NCBI RefSeq assembly: GCF_009389585.1
Contig: NZ_VIYG01000003.1
Coordinates: forward strand, 1-64,000
Reading direction: 5' to 3'
Origin: Oceanobacillus sp. CFH 90083
GTDB lineage: Bacteria; Bacillota; Bacilli; Bacillales; Amphibacillaceae
Length of the DNA stretch: 64,000 nt
Positions 37,553-46,770 of this stretch are shown here, piece by piece. Each line of letters opens with the position of its first letter. Within the stretch, counting starts at the first letter, position 1. Both the position numbers and the translations under genes were made by a program. The notes under the pieces are model-generated. The model was not told where the DNA came from. It did no database searches and saw only the letters and a list, made by a program, of their open reading frames with translations.

Positions 37553-37726
37553 GCTGGGAGCCTTATCTCATATATGTAGAAGAACGGAATATGTTTGACA
37601 GTCAGGCAGAATAAACGTAAGATTTTTGTATCAAGAACGAATAGTTGAATTTGTATAAAATTTCTGTGAGTAAAAGGATAAAGAAAATAAAATACCCTTC
37701 AAACGAAGGGAGATGAGGTGAATGAA

Positions 37727-38566
37727 ATGATGGAAACCGGTGAGAAAAATCGTCATTTAGGTAATACGTTGAAAGAAATGGGCCGTGTAATGGTCGCGTT
37801 TTCAGGAGGAGTAGATAGTGCTGTTGTTTTGAAAAGAGCGCAGCAGGAGCTGGGAGATGATGTTTTAGCTGTTGTTGTTGCATCAGAGCTGTTCCGCGAT
37901 TCAGAATTTAAAGCAGCTGTGCAATTGGCAGAGGATTTAGGTGTGAAAGTGCATCAAACAGAAATAAAAGAATTAGACAATTCTCACATTGCAGCAAATA
38001 ATCCAGATAGCTGGTATCATAGTAAAAAATTACTCTACACGCATCTTAATCAGCTGGCCGGGGAACTGGATTATCCATATGTATTAGACGGGATGATTAT
38101 GGATGATGAGGAAGATTTTCGCCCGGGATTGAAAGCAAGAACGGAAGAAGGAATTCGCAGTGTACTTCAGGAGGCAAATCTATATAAATCAGAAGTCCGT
38201 GAGCTGGCGAAAAGCCTCAATCTCCCGGTGTGGAACAAATTAGCTTCCTGCAGTTTAGCCTCCAGGTTCCCGTATGGCACAAAATTGGACAGGCAAAAAG
38301 TAAATCAAGTCAATCAGGCAGAGCTTTATTTAAAACGTACTGGTTTTGAAGAAGTACGAGTACGTTATCATGATAATGTGGCACGTATTGAAGTAGCAGC
38401 TGATAAAATTGTGGATTTACTGGAAAAGCGTGTGGAAGTTCAGCATAAGCTTGAATCTCTTGGCTTTAACTATGTATCCGTCGACTTACGTGGTTATCGT
38501 ACAGGCAGCATGAATGAGGTTTTACCGGAGGCTTCCATGGAACAAAAAATCGTCGCCAACGCATAA
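37727..38566 (+). CDS. larE: LarE, ATP-dependent sacrificial sulfur transferase
   Basis: A 279-residue PP-loop enzyme that adds sulfur to the pyridinium biscarboxylate precursor of the nickel-pincer cofactor. The ATG at 37727 with AGGTGA upstream is preferred; GTG 37718 would add three residues. The PP-loop SGGVDS is near residues 26-31 and the sacrificial cysteine is in WNKLASCSLASRFPYGT (about residue 175). The single Cys matches the sacrificial type, not the [4Fe-4S] three-Cys type. It is followed by a strong hairpin and larC1. Confidence 0.92.
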   Translation: MMETGEKNRHLGNTLKEMGRVMVAFSGGVDSAVVLKRAQQELGDDVLAVVVASELFRDSEFKAAVQLAEDLGVKVHQTEIKELDNSHIAANNPDSWYHSKKLLYTHLNQLAGELDYPYVLDGMIMDDEEDFRPGLKARTEEGIRSVLQEANLYKSEVRELAKSLNLPVWNKLASCSLASRFPYGTKLDRQKVNQVNQAELYLKRTGFEEVRVRYHDNVARIEVAADKIVDLLEKRVEVQHKLESLGFNYVSVDLRGYRTGSMNEVLPEASMEQKIVANA

Positions 38567-38582
38567 AAATAAAATAGCTATC

Positions 38583-38627
38583 ATTTACGTGAAAAAGCAG
38601 TTGAGGCAACTGCTTTTTCACGTAAAT
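38583..38627 (+). repeat. Perfect 20-bp inverted repeat between larE and larC1
   Basis: The left arm at 38583-38602 (ending GAAAAAGCAGTT) and the right arm at 38608-38627 (beginning AACTGCTTTTTC) are exact complements around a 5-base loop. No T-run follows the stem. It may be a partial terminator, a processing site or an mRNA stabiliser inside the operon. Confidence 0.75.
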
Positions 38628-38666
38628 AAGAAAATCATGAATGACATAAAAAAAGGAGCATTTTTC

Positions 38667-39515
38667 ATGAAGATTTTATATTTAGATTGTTTTTCTGGAA
38701 TCAGCGGGGATATGATGATAGGGGCACTGCTTGATGCTGGCGGGGATTTTTCGCATTTGCAGAAGGAGTTACAGAAGCTTCCTTTACAAGATGAGTATGA
38801 GCTGGAAGTATATAAAGTAGTGAAGAATGGGATTACAAGCACGAAATTTGATGTTGTGTTGAAAAACGAAGAGCATATGCATTCTCACCACGACCAAAGC
38901 GGGCATAAACATCATCATGAGCATAGCCACGACCATGATCATGCGCATCATCACGGGCACAGTCACGATGATGAACACCATCATCACGTCCATAGTCACC
39001 ATCATCGTTCCTATCGTGATATTATAAAAATGATTCAGGAAGCAGATTTATCAGAAGCCGTAAAAAATATGGCATTAGATCTGTTTAAAAAAATTGGAGA
39101 AGCAGAAGGACATATTCATGGAGTACCCTTGGAGGACGTTCATTTTCATGAAGTAGGTGCCGTTGATTCGATCATAGACATTGTGGGTACTGCGATTTTA
39201 ATAGAAGAATTAGATGTTGATGAAATTAGGTCAGCACCTGTTCCGACTGGATCAGGAAAAATCCATATTGATCATGGCATCTATCCGGTTCCGGCACCAG
39301 CTACTCTGGAAATTTTACGTGGCGTACCTATTGCGAAAAGTGAATTAAAAGCAGAACTGACGACACCGACCGGGGCTGCTTTTGCTGCTGTGTTAGCAAA
39401 GGCATTTTGTGATATTCCGTCCATGAAGGTGACAAATGTAGGTTATGGGGCAGGAACGAAAACATTTCCGAACCATCCCAATGTACTTAGAGTAATTCTG
39501 GGTGAGAATGCGTAA
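38667..39515 (+). CDS. larC1: LarC1, N-terminal half of the nickel insertion protein
   Basis: A 282-residue N-terminal half of LarC, the CTP-dependent cyclometallase that inserts nickel into the pincer cofactor. The ATG at 38667 follows AAAGGAG and gives MKILYLDCFSGISGDMM, the family start. A His-rich segment at residues 70-113 holds about 25 histidines and probably stores or delivers nickel. It ends at NVLRVILGENA, where L. plantarum LarC shifts frame into LarC2. Here the C-terminal half is a separate gene after larB. Confidence 0.92.
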   Translation: MKILYLDCFSGISGDMMIGALLDAGGDFSHLQKELQKLPLQDEYELEVYKVVKNGITSTKFDVVLKNEEHMHSHHDQSGHKHHHEHSHDHDHAHHHGHSHDDEHHHHVHSHHHRSYRDIIKMIQEADLSEAVKNMALDLFKKIGEAEGHIHGVPLEDVHFHEVGAVDSIIDIVGTAILIEELDVDEIRSAPVPTGSGKIHIDHGIYPVPAPATLEILRGVPIAKSELKAELTTPTGAAFAAVLAKAFCDIPSMKVTNVGYGAGTKTFPNHPNVLRVILGENA

Positions 39516-39547
39516 CCGATGAAAAAGCTTGAGAGAGTAGGCGTGAA

Positions 39548-40294
39548 ATGGAGGAAATTTTAAAGAAGGTTCAAGATGGATTGTTAAGCATAGAGGATGC
39601 GAAAATAGCGCTCGCCACCTATGAAGATCTGGGTTTTGCAAAAGTTGATCATCACAGGGAAAAGCGTCAGGGCTTTCCGGAAGTGATTTATGGAGAAGGA
39701 AAGACAGTGGAACAAATCATTTCCATTCTTCAAGCGATAAAAGCGAAGCAAAACGATGTTTTAATTACAAGAATTTCTCAGGATAAGGCAGATAAAATTT
39801 TAGAAATTCATCCTGAATTGACATATCACGATATAGCACAAATTCTTGTTTGGAAGGCAAAAGCGGAGAAAGAAGAAAAAGAAGGCTATATCGCTATTAT
39901 TTGTGCAGGAACATCTGACTTAAGCGTTGCAGAAGAAGCTGCGATTACTGCTGAAGCATTAGGAAGTAATGTGCGTCGATTTTACGATGTTGGTGTAGCT
40001 GGAATTCATCGTTTATTAGATCAAGCTCAAGCGATTCGAGAAGCTACGGTTTCTGTCGTTATTGCGGGGATGGAAGGCGCACTGCCAAGTGTTGTTGGCG
40101 GCCTTGTATCGCATCCGGTTATTGCAGTACCGACAAGCGTCGGCTATGGTGCAAATTTTCAAGGTCTGTCTGCATTGCTGACGATGCTGAACTCCTGTGC
40201 AAGCGGGATTAGTGTGGTTAATATTGATAATGGTTTCGGTGGTGCGTATAATGCTGTGCTGATTGACCGGCTGGCTTATGGGAAAGAAAGGTAG
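39548..40294 (+). CDS. larB: LarB, NaAD carboxylase/hydrolase
   Basis: A 248-residue AIR-carboxylase-like enzyme that carboxylates the pyridinium ring of nicotinic acid adenine dinucleotide and splits the phosphoanhydride, the first step of pincer synthesis. The N-terminal helical part includes GFPEVIYGEGKTVEQI. The C-terminal PurE-like domain has AIICAGTSDLSVAEEAAITAE, IAGMEGALPSVVGGLV and PTSVGYG. It sits between the two LarC halves. Confidence 0.92.
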   Translation: MEEILKKVQDGLLSIEDAKIALATYEDLGFAKVDHHREKRQGFPEVIYGEGKTVEQIISILQAIKAKQNDVLITRISQDKADKILEIHPELTYHDIAQILVWKAKAEKEEKEGYIAIICAGTSDLSVAEEAAITAEALGSNVRRFYDVGVAGIHRLLDQAQAIREATVSVVIAGMEGALPSVVGGLVSHPVIAVPTSVGYGANFQGLSALLTMLNSCASGISVVNIDNGFGGAYNAVLIDRLAYGKER

Positions 40295-40323
40295 CATTTC
40301 ACAATAAGAAGGGAGTTTTCTAG

Positions 40324-40788
40324 TTGGCAGCAAATCACCCTCCAAATAATGAACATATTGATGATAATATGATAAAAGTGGAAGTGAATCTCGATGATAT
40401 ATCAGGAGAGTGGCTGGGGTTTGTGATGGACCGTCTGTTTGAAGCCGGAGCTAATGATGTTTTTTATACACCTATTTATATGAAAAAAAATCGGCCGGGT
40501 ATATTACTGCAATTACTCTGTTCTAATCAAGCACTATCTGAAATGAAGGATATCCTGTTACAAGAAACGACAACACTTGGAATTCGTTACTACCCAATAA
40601 CTGTTCACCGGATGGAACGGAGATTTATTAAAGTGGATACGGAGTGGGGGCCAGTGACAGTAAAACAGGGAATCTCCAAAGGAAAGGTTTTCCAAAGCTC
40701 ACCTGAATATGAGGACTGTAAAAATATAGCTGACAAACATCATATTCCATTAAAGCAAGTGTATGAGATGGTATGGAAACAATTATAG
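40324..40788 (+). CDS. larC2: LarC2, C-terminal half of the nickel insertion protein
   Basis: A 154-residue C-terminal half of LarC, starting at TTG 40324 behind AAGGGAG. Features are KVEVNLDDISGEWLGFVMDRL, DVFYTPIYMKKNRPGILLQLL and ETTTLGIRYY, all typical of the LarC C-terminal domain. With its own start codon and ribosome site it must be translated independently of LarC1, unlike the frameshift fusion of L. plantarum. Fusion or assembly of the two chains is presumably needed for activity. Confidence 0.9.
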   Translation: MAANHPPNNEHIDDNMIKVEVNLDDISGEWLGFVMDRLFEAGANDVFYTPIYMKKNRPGILLQLLCSNQALSEMKDILLQETTTLGIRYYPITVHRMERRFIKVDTEWGPVTVKQGISKGKVFQSSPEYEDCKNIADKHHIPLKQVYEMVWKQL

Positions 40789-40984
40789 AAAAATAGACTG
40801 GTATTTTTAAATTCGTCAATTAACGAGCTTTTATTGCTGCACTTTATCACAGATAACTGTTCGTAAAGCTTCCGCTGATTAAAGTATTATTTTATAATTT
40901 ATTAGTGTATAAAGCGTAATCAATATTGAAGTAATTCAGTTGGAATTTCATGAGATTGTGAAGAAATGGGGACGTTAATAAGAA

Positions 40985-41494
40985 ATGTCTGTAAAATATA
41001 GTATTAAACAGGTACAAAAAAATAATGCTGTGCAGGTAGTGGAGTTTATGAAAGCTGTCCGGAAGGAAGTATTTCCGATGCTGAATCAGGAGCAGATACC
41101 ACCGGACATGCTTCATCTGTATACCTACTACATGGATAGAAAGGATGCTGCATTATTTGCAGCCATAAGTGAGGATGGAAAAGTGCTGGGGACAATTGGA
41201 TATCTGCCCTATGATCATCGTTTTGCTGATTTGCAGAAATTTTATGCACAAACAAAAACGACTGAACTGGTAAGATGTTATATAGATTCAGATTATCGAC
41301 GTTTGGGAATTGGTTCTGCTCTATATGACATTGCTTTAAAGTCTATCCTCGCTGCTGGTTATCAGAAGATTTATTTACATACCCATCCGTTTTTACCTGG
41401 GGGAATACCTTTCTGGAAAACGCTGGGGTTTGAAGAAAGATTGGCTGAATCAGATCCGGTTTGGAGGACATTACATATGGATAAGGAGTTATAG
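40985..41494 (+). CDS. GNAT-family N-acetyltransferase
   Basis: A 169-residue GNAT protein. The acetyl-CoA-binding motif A is CYIDSDYRRLGIGSALYDIAL (RRLGIGSA), preceded by GTIGYLPYDHRF and followed by GFEERLAESDPVWRTLHM. Its function in this neighbourhood, between the lar and nik operons, is unclear. The gene follows a 196-base spacer and may be transcribed alone. Confidence 0.82.
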   Translation: MSVKYSIKQVQKNNAVQVVEFMKAVRKEVFPMLNQEQIPPDMLHLYTYYMDRKDAALFAAISEDGKVLGTIGYLPYDHRFADLQKFYAQTKTTELVRCYIDSDYRRLGIGSALYDIALKSILAAGYQKIYLHTHPFLPGGIPFWKTLGFEERLAESDPVWRTLHMDKEL

Positions 41495-41573
41495 CGGAAA
41501 CACCCTTTTACACAATTCATTCTGCGTTAGATACTTCATTTGTTATAACATCTAGAATAATAGGAGAAATGAA

Positions 41574-43157
41574 ATGAGATTACTAAATATAGGATTGCTG
41601 TCCATATTATTTTTACTTTTGCTGGTAAGCTGCAGTAATTCGGAAAGTAACGCAACAGTTAGAGATGAAATTGTCTATGCCAGTTCAAAGGATATTCGCA
41701 ATATTCATCCACATTTATACAGTGGAGAAATGGCCGCACAGAATATGGTATTTGAATCGCTGGTTATAAATACCGAAGATGGTATAAAGCCCTGGCTGGC
41801 AGAAAGCTGGGATATCTCGGAGGATGGTTTGGAATATACATTTCATTTGAGAGAAGATGTGATTTTTTCTGACGGCGAAAAGTTTAATGCGGAAGCAGTA
41901 AAACAGAATATGGATGCAATCATGGATAATGAAGAACGACATGCCTGGCTGGACCTGGTCAATTTGATGGAAGAAAATATTGTAGTCGATGAATATACTT
42001 ATAAACTTGTTTTGAAACATCCCTACTATCCAACGTTAACCGAATTAGGGCTTACCCGCCCGTTTCGTTTTCTATCCCCCAATGATTTTGTAGATGGAAT
42101 GACAAGAGATGGTATCAGCGGTTACTCAGGAACCGGTCCTTGGGTTTTATCGGAACATAAAGAGAATCAGGAAGCTGTATTTACTGCAAACAAGGATTAC
42201 TGGGGAGAACAGCCAAAAATGAATACTGTAAGGTGGAAAGTAATACCTGATCATCAGACCATTCTGCTTGCGCTTGAAAAAGGGGAAGTCGATCTGATTT
42301 TTGGTTCCGATGGAGATATGATTGACCTTGATTCATTTTCAGCGTTGGAAGAGCAAGGGGAGTATGTAACAGCGATAAGTGATCCTATTGCTTCCAGAGC
42401 TATTTTATTAAACTCGAACCGGCCAATATTAGGGGATGTGGAGGTAAGAGAGGCGCTGCAATATGCGGTTGATAAACAATCCATTGCGGATGGTGTTTTA
42501 AACGGATCAGAATCTGTTGCACCTGCATTGCTGTCAGCGACAGTTCCTTATAGCGACCTTGGGCTGGTGGAAAGGAAATATGATCCCGATAAAGCAAGTG
42601 AATTACTAGAGAATGCTGGCTGGAAATTGAATAACGATGGATACCGCTATAAAGATGGAGAAAAATTAGAACTCAGTCTGCATTATAATTCGGATAATGC
42701 GCAGGAAAAGACGATTAGTGAATATATTCAGCATGATCTGAAGGAGATAGGGACAGAGCTTCATATCACAGGAGAGCAGAAGCAAGCGTTTTTAGATAGA
42801 CAAAAGTCCGGAGAATTTGATTTGCAATATTCCTTATCCTGGGGCACACCTTATGATCCGCAATCTTACCTGTCCTCCTGGAGAATTCCTGCCCATGGTG
42901 ATTACCAGGCGCAAACAGGCCTGGATAGGAAAGGGTGGCTCGATGAAACCATTACGGATCTGATGATTGAAAATGACGAGAGTAATAGAGAAGCAATGTA
43001 TGAGGAAATTTTAACGTATATTCATGACGAGGCTGTCTATATACCGCTCACCTATTCACGTACAAAAGCTGTTTATCGCCCGAAGCTGCAGGGAGTAACC
43101 TTTAATGTCTCTCAATATGAGGTTCCATTTGAAAAAATGTATTTTGAAACAGAATAA
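41574..43157 (+). CDS. nikA: NikA-type nickel-binding lipoprotein
   Basis: A 527-residue substrate-binding lipoprotein. The signal peptide ends LLVSC with Cys20. It follows E. coli NikA throughout: HPHLYS, RHAWLDLVN (Trp125), TRPFRFLSP (Arg165), YWGEQPKM, WGTPYDPQSYLSS and RIPAHGDYQAQ with His441, the equivalent of the nickel-binding His416. It therefore most likely binds a nickel chelate rather than peptides. It feeds nikBCDE and, by position, the nickel enzyme LarA. A terminator-like hairpin follows the stop codon. Confidence 0.88.
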   Translation: MRLLNIGLLSILFLLLLVSCSNSESNATVRDEIVYASSKDIRNIHPHLYSGEMAAQNMVFESLVINTEDGIKPWLAESWDISEDGLEYTFHLREDVIFSDGEKFNAEAVKQNMDAIMDNEERHAWLDLVNLMEENIVVDEYTYKLVLKHPYYPTLTELGLTRPFRFLSPNDFVDGMTRDGISGYSGTGPWVLSEHKENQEAVFTANKDYWGEQPKMNTVRWKVIPDHQTILLALEKGEVDLIFGSDGDMIDLDSFSALEEQGEYVTAISDPIASRAILLNSNRPILGDVEVREALQYAVDKQSIADGVLNGSESVAPALLSATVPYSDLGLVERKYDPDKASELLENAGWKLNNDGYRYKDGEKLELSLHYNSDNAQEKTISEYIQHDLKEIGTELHITGEQKQAFLDRQKSGEFDLQYSLSWGTPYDPQSYLSSWRIPAHGDYQAQTGLDRKGWLDETITDLMIENDESNREAMYEEILTYIHDEAVYIPLTYSRTKAVYRPKLQGVTFNVSQYEVPFEKMYFETE

Positions 43158-43160
43158 AGA

Positions 43161-43192
43161 ACGAAAAGCGGATAATTTTCCGCTTTTTTCGT
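43161..43192 (+). terminator. Intrinsic terminator between nikA and nikB
   Basis: ACGAAAAGCGG pairs with CCGCTTTTTTCGT, giving a stem with a T-rich descending arm. In an ABC operon it can lower permease expression relative to the binding protein. Confidence 0.75.
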
Positions 43193-43296
43193 GGATAGGA
43201 AAAAGCTGAATATTTCCCTGTTCACATAAGATTAGCCAAAGGTTTGGTTAATGCCGGTTTTCTAAGTCTTTCAGTGCAGAAATGTAGGTGAAGTAA

Positions 43297-44226
43297 ATGA
43301 GACATTATATTATCAAAAGACTGTTAAGCATCGTTCCCTTATTAATCGGAATATCCTTTTTGGCGTTTATTTTAATTAATTTGACTGAAAGTGATCCGGC
43401 CGAGGTAGCACTGCGAGTGAATGAAATCACGCCAACGGAAACTGCTGTTGCGGAGATGCGGGAGGAACTGGGGCTTGATAAACCTTTTATAGAAAGATAT
43501 ATCACCTGGGTGACAAGCAGTATCAAAGGGGACTTTGGAAATAGTTTTATTAATAATCAGCCCGTAATAGATGAAATAGCACAGGCATTACCGGCAACCT
43601 TGCTGCTTGCGCTTGTTTCCTTTGTGATTATTATTGTTGTCAGCGTTTCCGCTTCAATCATATGCACCATGTATGAAGGAAGGATGATTGATCGGGCTAT
43701 CCGGGGCATTGTCTTTTTCGGTGAAGCCATGCCAGGCTATTGGATCGGACTTTTACTGATGTGGTTTTTCTCCATTAAGTTAAATCTGCTTCCCACAAGC
43801 GGAATGAGCTCCTGGACGTCTGTCATTCTGCCGGCAGTGACATTAGCTCTTGCTTATATTTCAACGTATGTAAGGCTGCTTCGGAATAATATGGTCCAAA
43901 TCAAAAGTGAGAATTTTGTACTGTATGCAAAAGCCCGGGGAATGAAAGAGAGTGTTATTTTAAAGCGTATTTTTAAAAACTCCCTTCAATCTGCAATTAC
44001 AGCGCTGGGGATGTCGATTCCAAAGCTGATTGCAGGTACGGTGATTGTAGAAAATATCTTTGCGTGGCCGGGAATAGGCAGGTTAAGTGTAACAGCAATA
44101 TTTAATTATGATTATCCAGTTATTCAGGCATATGTTTTTCTGATGGCTGTTTTATTTGTTGTATGCAACTTGCTGGCAGATATCGTTACTGCAATTTTAG
44201 ATCCAAGAATGAGAAAAGAGGTATGA
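43297..44226 (+). CDS. nikB: Nickel ABC transporter permease NikB
   Basis: A 309-residue inner-membrane permease of the DppB/NikB type with six hydrophobic segments. It starts MRHYIIKRLLSIVPLLIGIS. The EAA loop is YAKARGMKESVILKRIFKNSL, and GTVIVENIFAWPGIGRL is typical. It is followed 3 bases later by nikC. It is 139 bases from nikA. Confidence 0.9.
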   Translation: MRHYIIKRLLSIVPLLIGISFLAFILINLTESDPAEVALRVNEITPTETAVAEMREELGLDKPFIERYITWVTSSIKGDFGNSFINNQPVIDEIAQALPATLLLALVSFVIIIVVSVSASIICTMYEGRMIDRAIRGIVFFGEAMPGYWIGLLLMWFFSIKLNLLPTSGMSSWTSVILPAVTLALAYISTYVRLLRNNMVQIKSENFVLYAKARGMKESVILKRIFKNSLQSAITALGMSIPKLIAGTVIVENIFAWPGIGRLSVTAIFNYDYPVIQAYVFLMAVLFVVCNLLADIVTAILDPRMRKEV

Positions 44227-44229
44227 ATC

Positions 44230-45066
44230 GTGGAGGTTTTAAGTAAATTAATGAAAGATCGTTTTGCCATGATTTGTATCGCTTTTTTAGTCATTGTGGT
44301 ATTGGCGGGAATTTTTGCACCGTGGATAGCGCCGCATAGTCCTATTGATGTCAATGTCAAAGAAAAGCTTGCAGGAATAAGCACAAGCTATCCCTTAGGG
44401 GCCGACCAGCTGGGACGGTGTATCTTTTCCAGACTGCTATATGGTGTTCGTACTACTGTATTTATTGCATTTATCACAATGGCTGTGACCGTTTTAATTG
44501 GCACTGTCCTAGGAGCCATTGCCGGGGTGTTTCGCGGGAAAATAGACGAAATAATAATGAGGGTTTGTGATATTTTTATGTCCTTTCCGAGTGAAGTGAT
44601 GATTCTTGCTATTATCGGCATGATGGGACCGGGAATAACCAATATTGTTATTGCCAGTATTATAGCAAAATGGGCGTGGTATACGCGTATGATTCGTTCG
44701 ATTGTTCTAAAGTATACGGATAAAAATTATGTTCAATTCGCCCGTGTATCTGGCTTCAGCAGATGGCATATTTTTAAAAAACATATAATGCCGAACACTG
44801 CCGGGGAAATAGCTGTACTGGCTACCCTTGATATTGGTTCTGTTATTTTAATGATTTCGGCTTTATCTTTCCTCGGTTTAGGTGTACAAGCGCCGACACC
44901 TGAATGGGGAATGATGTTAAATGAAGCTAAGAACGTGATGATTATACGCCCGGAATTAATGCTTCCACCAGGTATAGCAATCCTTTTCGTCGTAGCAGCT
45001 TTTAATTTTTTGGGGGACAGCTTACAAGGTGCTTTCAATGTGAAACATGGGACAAAGCGGAGGTGA
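44230..45066 (+). CDS. nikC: Nickel ABC transporter permease NikC
   Basis: A 278-residue DppC/NikC-type permease. It starts at GTG 44230. Features are PLGADQLGRCIFSRLLYG near residue 56, the EAA loop FARVSGFSRWHIFKKHIMPN and SALSFLGLGVQAPTPEWGMM. It overlaps nikD by 20 bases. Confidence 0.9.
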   Translation: MEVLSKLMKDRFAMICIAFLVIVVLAGIFAPWIAPHSPIDVNVKEKLAGISTSYPLGADQLGRCIFSRLLYGVRTTVFIAFITMAVTVLIGTVLGAIAGVFRGKIDEIIMRVCDIFMSFPSEVMILAIIGMMGPGITNIVIASIIAKWAWYTRMIRSIVLKYTDKNYVQFARVSGFSRWHIFKKHIMPNTAGEIAVLATLDIGSVILMISALSFLGLGVQAPTPEWGMMLNEAKNVMIIRPELMLPPGIAILFVVAAFNFLGDSLQGAFNVKHGTKRR

Positions 45067-45070
45067 AGGA

Positions 45071-45889
45071 ATGAAGTTGCTGGAAGTAAAAAATATATCC
45101 ATATATGATACACAGACAAAAAACGGCATCATAAAGGATATTTCTTTTGCATTAGAACATCATCGTAATCTGGGTATTGTCGGCGAAAGCGGAAGTGGCA
45201 AATCGATGATGATCAAGGGAATATTGAGGCTTATGGCACCTGGGATGAATGCTTCTGGTGCAGCATATTTTGAAGGGGAAGATATGTTGAAAATGAGTGC
45301 GAAAGCAATACAAAATATAAGAGCCCGGCATATCAGCATGATTCCGCAAGATCCAATGTCCGCATTTGACCCTTTAGATACAGTTGGCAAGCAGATGATG
45401 GAAACATTATGCGAGAATTTGAAAATATCCAAGAAAGAAGCAAAACAAATATCATTGCATGAATTGGAACGCGTAGGGATTAAAGAGGCGTCACAGGTAC
45501 TAAGAAAGTATCCGCATCAATTGTCCGGCGGGATGCTGCAGCGATGTATGATTGCCATTGCAGCTGCTAGTAAGCCTGATATTATTATTGCAGATGAACC
45601 GACAACTGCATTGGACGCTATTACACAAAGTGATGTCATCGCAACGTTTCAAAGACTGCACACTCAATTAGGAACGACTTTTATTTTTATTTCTCATGAC
45701 CTGGGTGTGATTCAGCAGCTGGCTCAAGATGTGCTGGTAATGAAGGATGGGAAATTAGTGGAATATGGCGGGACAGGGGATGTGTTTCACCATTCAAAGA
45801 ATGAATATACGAAATACTTAGTAGATACAAGAATAAAGCTGACCCGTTCATTTGAAAAATTAATGAGAGAGGAATCTTGCGATGCTTGA
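45071..45889 (+). CDS. nikD: Nickel ABC transporter ATPase NikD
   Basis: An ABC ATPase of about 272 residues. ATG 45071 after GGAGGTGAAGG is the better start; a frame from 45047 runs through nikC. Walker A is GESGSGKS, signature LSGGMLQR, Walker B IIIADEPTTALD and H-loop FISHDLG. The NikD assignment comes from position and similarity. Confidence 0.88.
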   Translation: MKLLEVKNISIYDTQTKNGIIKDISFALEHHRNLGIVGESGSGKSMMIKGILRLMAPGMNASGAAYFEGEDMLKMSAKAIQNIRARHISMIPQDPMSAFDPLDTVGKQMMETLCENLKISKKEAKQISLHELERVGIKEASQVLRKYPHQLSGGMLQRCMIAIAAASKPDIIIADEPTTALDAITQSDVIATFQRLHTQLGTTFIFISHDLGVIQQLAQDVLVMKDGKLVEYGGTGDVFHHSKNEYTKYLVDTRIKLTRSFEKLMREESCDA

Positions 45890-46637
45890 AGTAAAGAGTG
45901 TTTACAAAAGCTATTCAAAAACAGGGATAAGTTTCCGAAGAGGAAGAGTACCTGTCTTAGACGATGTATCCTTTCAGATAAATACTGGAGAATGGGCGGC
46001 CTTGGTTGGTGAAAGCGGGAGTGGAAAAAGTACATTAAGCAGGCTGGTATTAGGCTTGGAAAAAGCAGACAGCGGCAGCCTGCTGCTCGAGGGGAAAGAC
46101 GCAGCGGTATGGATGAAAGAAAATAGAGGACAAATGAGCGTTGTTTTTCAGGATTATATAACCTCAGCTAATCCTGCTTTTAAGGTAAAAGATATTATCC
46201 ATGAATCATGGAAGACAGCTGGCGGGAATAAGTCAATTCACGAAACAGTGGAAAGTTTAATGAGAAAAGTCGGTTTGCCTTTGGAAATAAAGAATCGCTA
46301 TCCGCATGAGTTAAGCGGTGGACAATTGCAGAGGGTATGTATCGCAAGAGCAATTAGTACAAGCCCGAGGTTTCTGGTATTGGATGAAGCGGTCAGTTCA
46401 CTCGATGTTCCTGTTCAGGCTCAAATTCTGCAGCTGCTTCATCAACTCAAAGCAGAGCTGGATCTGACCTGTCTATTTATTGCTCATGATTTACAAACGG
46501 TTGCGTACCTTTGTGATCAAATAATATTTTTAAATGATGGAAAAATTGTTGAACAGATAGAAACAAAATACCTGGCAAATGCTCAGAGTGCTTATGCAAA
46601 GCGGCTATTGGAAGCGGTAATTCGATTTAAGGTTTAG
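45882..46637 (+). CDS. nikE: Nickel ABC transporter ATPase NikE
   Basis: A 251-residue ABC ATPase overlapping nikD by 8 bases. Walker A is GESGSGKST, signature LSGGQLQR, Walker B FLVLDEAVSSLD and H-loop FIAHDLQ. It lacks the long OppF C-terminal extension that recognises oligopeptide systems, in keeping with a nickel importer. Last gene of the operon. Confidence 0.88.
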   Translation: MLEVKSVYKSYSKTGISFRRGRVPVLDDVSFQINTGEWAALVGESGSGKSTLSRLVLGLEKADSGSLLLEGKDAAVWMKENRGQMSVVFQDYITSANPAFKVKDIIHESWKTAGGNKSIHETVESLMRKVGLPLEIKNRYPHELSGGQLQRVCIARAISTSPRFLVLDEAVSSLDVPVQAQILQLLHQLKAELDLTCLFIAHDLQTVAYLCDQIIFLNDGKIVEQIETKYLANAQSAYAKRLLEAVIRFKV

Positions 46638-46770
46638 AGGAAGAATTAAAAGCTTTGTAGAGGTACTAGACAGCTTATTCCATACTGAAAATATGGACGA
46701 TAGGATTTGTACAAGATAATAATTGCTAAAACATCAACAGAAAAGATAAATAGCTTTAACTATTAAAAGA

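Noticed and set aside
38784-39005. Met/Val-rich minus-strand frame
   Set aside because: It is the shadow of the His-rich codons of larC1 read backwards.
40924-40984. Possible riboswitch before the GNAT gene at 40985
   Set aside because: No conserved aptamer core; the sequence is plain AT-rich spacer.
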